Source: NORP181 sp047623555 (GTDB lineage Bacteria > Pseudomonadota > Alphaproteobacteria > Rhodobacterales > Rhodobacteraceae). Taken from it: DNA of 64,000 nucleotides. Positions 61,901 to 64,000 of this stretch are shown piece by piece. The position numbers were made by a program, and so were the translations under genes. The notes under the pieces are model-generated. The model was not told where the DNA came from. It worked only from the letters and a program-made list of their open reading frames with translations, and made no database searches. Positions within the stretch are counted from its first letter, which is position 1, and the number at the start of each line of letters is the position of its first letter. The stretch spans positions 13,715 to 77,714 of the forward strand of contig JBLHMP010000002.1 in the NCBI GenBank assembly GCA_047623555.1. The letters are read 5' to 3'.

Positions 61901-62267
61901 CAAAGATTCCGACAAAGGCCCGTTGATTCTTGAGGCGGTACAGGTTTTGGTCGCACTGGGCTTTACGCTGGTAGCGACGCGCGGCACCCAAAGCTGGATT
62001 ACTGAGCAGGGTGTGCCTTGCGGCGTGGTGAACAAGGTCTATGAGGGTCGCCCGGATATCGTCGACATGATGAAAGACGGCGGTGTTCAATTGCTGATGA
62101 ACACCACCGAAGGCGCCCAAGCGGTGGACGATTCCAAAGGCATCCGTTCGGTGGCGTTGTACGACAAGATACCATATTTCACGACGGCTGCGGGATCACA
62201 TGCGGCGGCCTTGGCAATCAAGGCACAGGCAGAAGGCGATGTTGGGGTTAAGCCGCTGCAAGGCTAA
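58923..62267 (+). CDS. carB: Carbamoyl phosphate synthase large subunit
   Basis: 1114 residues with two ATP-grasp halves: [20 protein letters not shown] at the start of the first and [20 protein letters not shown] at the second. Each has a glycine-rich ATP loop region ([12 protein letters not shown] in the first, [12 protein letters not shown] in the second), and the protein ends with an MGS-like regulatory domain ([18 protein letters not shown]). The reaction makes carbamoyl phosphate from glutamine ammonia, bicarbonate and two ATP for arginine and pyrimidines. The small subunit carA is not in the window. Full length, intact. Confidence 0.98.
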   Translation: [1114 protein letters not shown]

Positions 62268-62282
62268 CCTTCAAATCCTGGT

Positions 62283-62344
62283 CGTAGGGTGGGTGAGAAC
62301 CCACGCGGGTTGCAAAAGAAGCGTGGGTTCTCACCCACCCTACG
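62283..62344. repeat. Perfect 24-bp inverted repeat after carB
   Basis: Arms 62283-62306 (CGTAGGGTGGGTGAGAACCC then ACGC) and 62321-62344 are exact reverse complements with a 14-base loop. No U-tract follows. It lies between carB and the KAS III gene and could serve as terminator or be a dispersed palindromic repeat. Confidence 0.85.
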
Positions 62345-62406
62345 CCGTACTTGCCTCCGCACGCCAGCACCGATAATCTCAGCAAACATCATTCGGGAAC
62401 GCCAAC

Positions 62407-63534
62407 GTGATCTATACACCAGCCATCACCGGCACCGGGGTTTTTACCCCAGAACTGACCATCACCAACGCTGAACTGGTCGCGGCCTTTAACGCCTATG
62501 CCGACAAGTTCAACGCCGAGCACGCAGACGCCATAACGGCGGGCGACGTCGCCGCGATGGATCACTCCTCAGAAGAGTTCATCTTCCGCGCCTCGGGCAT
62601 TGAACAACGCTATGTCATCGACAAATCCGGCATTCTGGACCCTGAGGTTATGCACCCGCTGTTTCGCCAACGCTCTGACGATGACCCCTCGTTGATGGCC
62701 GAAATGGGCGTTGATGCCGCAAATAAGGCGCTCGCGCAGGCAGGAAAAACCGCCGATGATGTAGACGCGGTGATTTGTGCGGCCTCAAATATGGAGCGGG
62801 CCTATCCCGCAGTTGCAATCGAAATTCAGGATCTTTTGGGCGTCAAAGGTTTCGCATTTGACATGAATGTCGCCTGTTCCTCGGCCACGTTTGGCATTCA
62901 GGCGGCGGCGGATATGATCCGCGCAGGCTCCATCCGCTCGGCCTTGGTGGTCAATCCGGAAATTTGTTCGGCGCATCTGGAATGGCGCGACCGCGATTGT
63001 CATTTCATCTTTGGTGACGTTGCCACCGCCACGCTGATTGAGCGTCAGGAAAGCGCCTCAGGCGGCTATTTTGAAATCAAATCAACCCGCTGCGCCACCG
63101 AATTTTCAAACAACATACGCAACAACAACGGCTTTTTGCGCCGTTCGCGCCCGGATGGGGTCAAAGACCGGCGCGACATGCAGTTCATGCAAAATGGCCG
63201 CAAAGTGTTCAAGGAAGTATTGCCGATGGTTGCCAAACACATTGCCAGCCACATGGCCGACGAAGGTGTCGCCAGCGATGATCTGAAACGGTTGTGGCTG
63301 CATCAGGCCAACAAAGCGATGAACGACTTTATCGGCAAAAAGGCGCTTGGCCGGACGCCGAACCCCGGCGAGCAGCCCAATATTTTGCAGGATTACGCCA
63401 ATACATCCTCGGCCGGATCGATCATCGCGTTTTCGCAGAACTCGGATGATCTGGCAGATGGCGATTACGGCCTGATCTGTTCCTTTGGCGCCGGGTATTC
63501 GGTGGGGTCGGTTCTGCTGCAACGCCACCGCTAG
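62407..63534 (+). CDS. Beta-ketoacyl-ACP synthase III-type thiolase-fold enzyme
   Basis: 375 residues, longer than FabH (about 320). Catalytic C157 is in DMNVACSSATFGIQAAADMI, histidine in LWLHQANKAMNDFIG and asparagine in DYANTSSAGSIIAF, so the Cys-His-Asn triad is intact. The extra length lies in the first 80 residues (NAYADKFNAEHADAITAGDV and beyond), which may shape a larger acyl pocket or a dimer surface. It starts fatty-acid synthesis or joins acyl groups in secondary products. No fab neighbours are seen. The start is GTG at 62407 (MIYTPAITGTGVFTPE). Confidence 0.87.
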   Translation: MIYTPAITGTGVFTPELTITNAELVAAFNAYADKFNAEHADAITAGDVAAMDHSSEEFIFRASGIEQRYVIDKSGILDPEVMHPLFRQRSDDDPSLMAEMGVDAANKALAQAGKTADDVDAVICAASNMERAYPAVAIEIQDLLGVKGFAFDMNVACSSATFGIQAAADMIRAGSIRSALVVNPEICSAHLEWRDRDCHFIFGDVATATLIERQESASGGYFEIKSTRCATEFSNNIRNNNGFLRRSRPDGVKDRRDMQFMQNGRKVFKEVLPMVAKHIASHMADEGVASDDLKRLWLHQANKAMNDFIGKKALGRTPNPGEQPNILQDYANTSSAGSIIAFSQNSDDLADGDYGLICSFGAGYSVGSVLLQRHR

Positions 63535-63623
63535 AGAGCGAACCAAAAATACGGTTTCGGGATAAAAAGAGAGCGCCGTGCGACGACAGCAGACCAGCCG
63601 TTCACAGCCTCATGGCGCCTAAA

Positions 63624-63664
63624 GCCTTTTGCGTTTTACCTGAGTCAGGGAAATCGGAAAAGGC
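63624..63664. terminator. Compound hairpin between convergent genes (first)
   Basis: GCCTTTT and AAAAGGC (63624-63630, 63658-63664) flank an inner CCTGA-G-TCAGG hairpin (63639-63649). It could end the KAS III transcript on the plus strand. Confidence 0.5.
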
Positions 63665-63686
63665 CCACACCCATTCAATGTCTCTG

Positions 63687-63729
63687 GCGTTTTGCATTTA
63701 ATCTGTGCCTCAGATCAAATGCAAAACGC
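63687..63729. terminator. Compound hairpin between convergent genes (second)
   Basis: GCGTTTTGCATTT and its reverse complement (63687-63699, 63717-63729) enclose an inner ATCTG-TGCCT-CAGAT. The right arm ends directly before the stop of the edge gene. On the minus strand it would form its terminator. Confidence 0.6.
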
Positions 63730-63730
63730 T

Positions 63731-64000
63731 TTAGTCCTGCAGATGCAGCTTCATGTCGATCAGCACCTGCTGAAGCTGCACAGTTTCCTGCAACAGACGC
63801 TTGGCCTCATTCTCGGTGATGATGCCATCCTCCATCGACTGCTGGTATTCAGCCATCAACATCGCAAACCGTTGACTAAGCGCGATTACATCGGAATTGA
63901 CACCGCCTTTAGTCACTGCATTTGGCTTGCGATTATCATACGACAGCGTGATATTTTTCAGCTCGGCCAGAGCACTGGTGACGTGCGGATACGATGCCAC
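63731..64000 (-). CDS. Unknown protein, N-terminus may lie beyond the window
   Basis: The last 89 codons, ending at 63731, encode a helical, charged protein: PHVTSALAELKNITLSYDNR, then SQRFAMLMAEYQQSMEDGII and EAKRLLQETVQLQQVLIDMK. The first codon in the window is GTG (64000), so it could start here or further right. No motif is familiar. The shape, with one long C-terminal coiled region, suggests an oligomerising or adaptor protein. Confidence 0.55.
   Translation of the reverse strand: MASYPHVTSALAELKNITLSYDNRKPNAVTKGGVNSDVIALSQRFAMLMAEYQQSMEDGIITENEAKRLLQETVQLQQVLIDMKLHLQD

Overview
The window looks like a chromosomal segment of a marine-type alphaproteobacterium of the Rhodobacterales (Roseobacter group). 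The evidence is the GC-rich coding style, lineage-typical neighbourhoods (accB-accC-aat / DUF2155-mlaD-NDUFA12; mce-DUF1467; a GapR-like protein), a complex-I NDUFA12 homologue, a PccR-type short-chain acyl-CoA regulator and a Sox thiosulfate-oxidation cluster. I saw no rRNA, tRNA, CRISPR array or prophage. Species is not assignable from the sequence alone.

Layout. 1-3046: edge-truncated AsmA-type protein and rimO. 3101-6695: a decaying island with a gene remnant, an IS5-family element whose transposase is broken by two ~40-bp palindromic insertions, an aldo/keto reductase pseudogene (early TGA plus internal deletion) and a heavily frameshifted FAD monooxygenase pseudogene. 6801-10604: unknown protein, molybdate transporter modABC, GapR-like protein. 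11018-13327: persulfide dioxygenase, PmpA/PmpB-type transporter halves and a rhodanese-like DUF442 protein. 13350-19355: FliM/FliN-family protein, SLC5-fused histidine kinase, small membrane protein, single-domain response regulator and PccR-like regulator. 19585-24831: branched-chain-amino-acid-type ABC transporter. 25065-31280: accB, accC, aat, DUF2155, mlaD, NDUFA12, Rid protein, clpX, clpP. 31452-41751: Sox cluster, soxVWXYZABCD on the minus strand and soxS, a heme-binding-type protein, soxR and soxT diverging on the plus strand. 41837-44835: zinc uptake (znuA, zur, znuC, znuB). 44832-56485: mixed housekeeping and unknown genes, including an M48 protease cut by an amber codon, a cysteine-rich small protein behind a perfect FNR-type box, a histone-deacetylase-like hydrolase, mce and a DUF1501/DUF1800 pair. 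56649-64000: aspS, carB, a KAS III-type synthase and an edge gene.

How the genes work together. The central theme is reduced sulfur. SoxXA, YZ, B and CD would oxidise thiosulfate in the periplasm, SoxV/W/S would keep the carrier thiols reduced, and SoxT would import a sulfur compound. SoxR, with two cysteines placed as in persulfide sensors, would control the set. The separate dioxygenase/PmpAB/DUF442 locus would clear persulfide in the cytoplasm and has an AT-rich inverted repeat resembling those at the sox promoters. A second theme is short-chain acyl metabolism: the PccR-like regulator, the adjacent ABC transporter, methylmalonyl-CoA epimerase and acetyl-CoA carboxylase subunits.

Non-coding DNA is repeat-rich for its size. 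It holds the two palindromic insertions, an interspersed CCTCCGGCGGGGATATTT-type repeat at three places, two different 14-bp tandem repeats, a perfect 24-bp inverted repeat and several strong hairpins.
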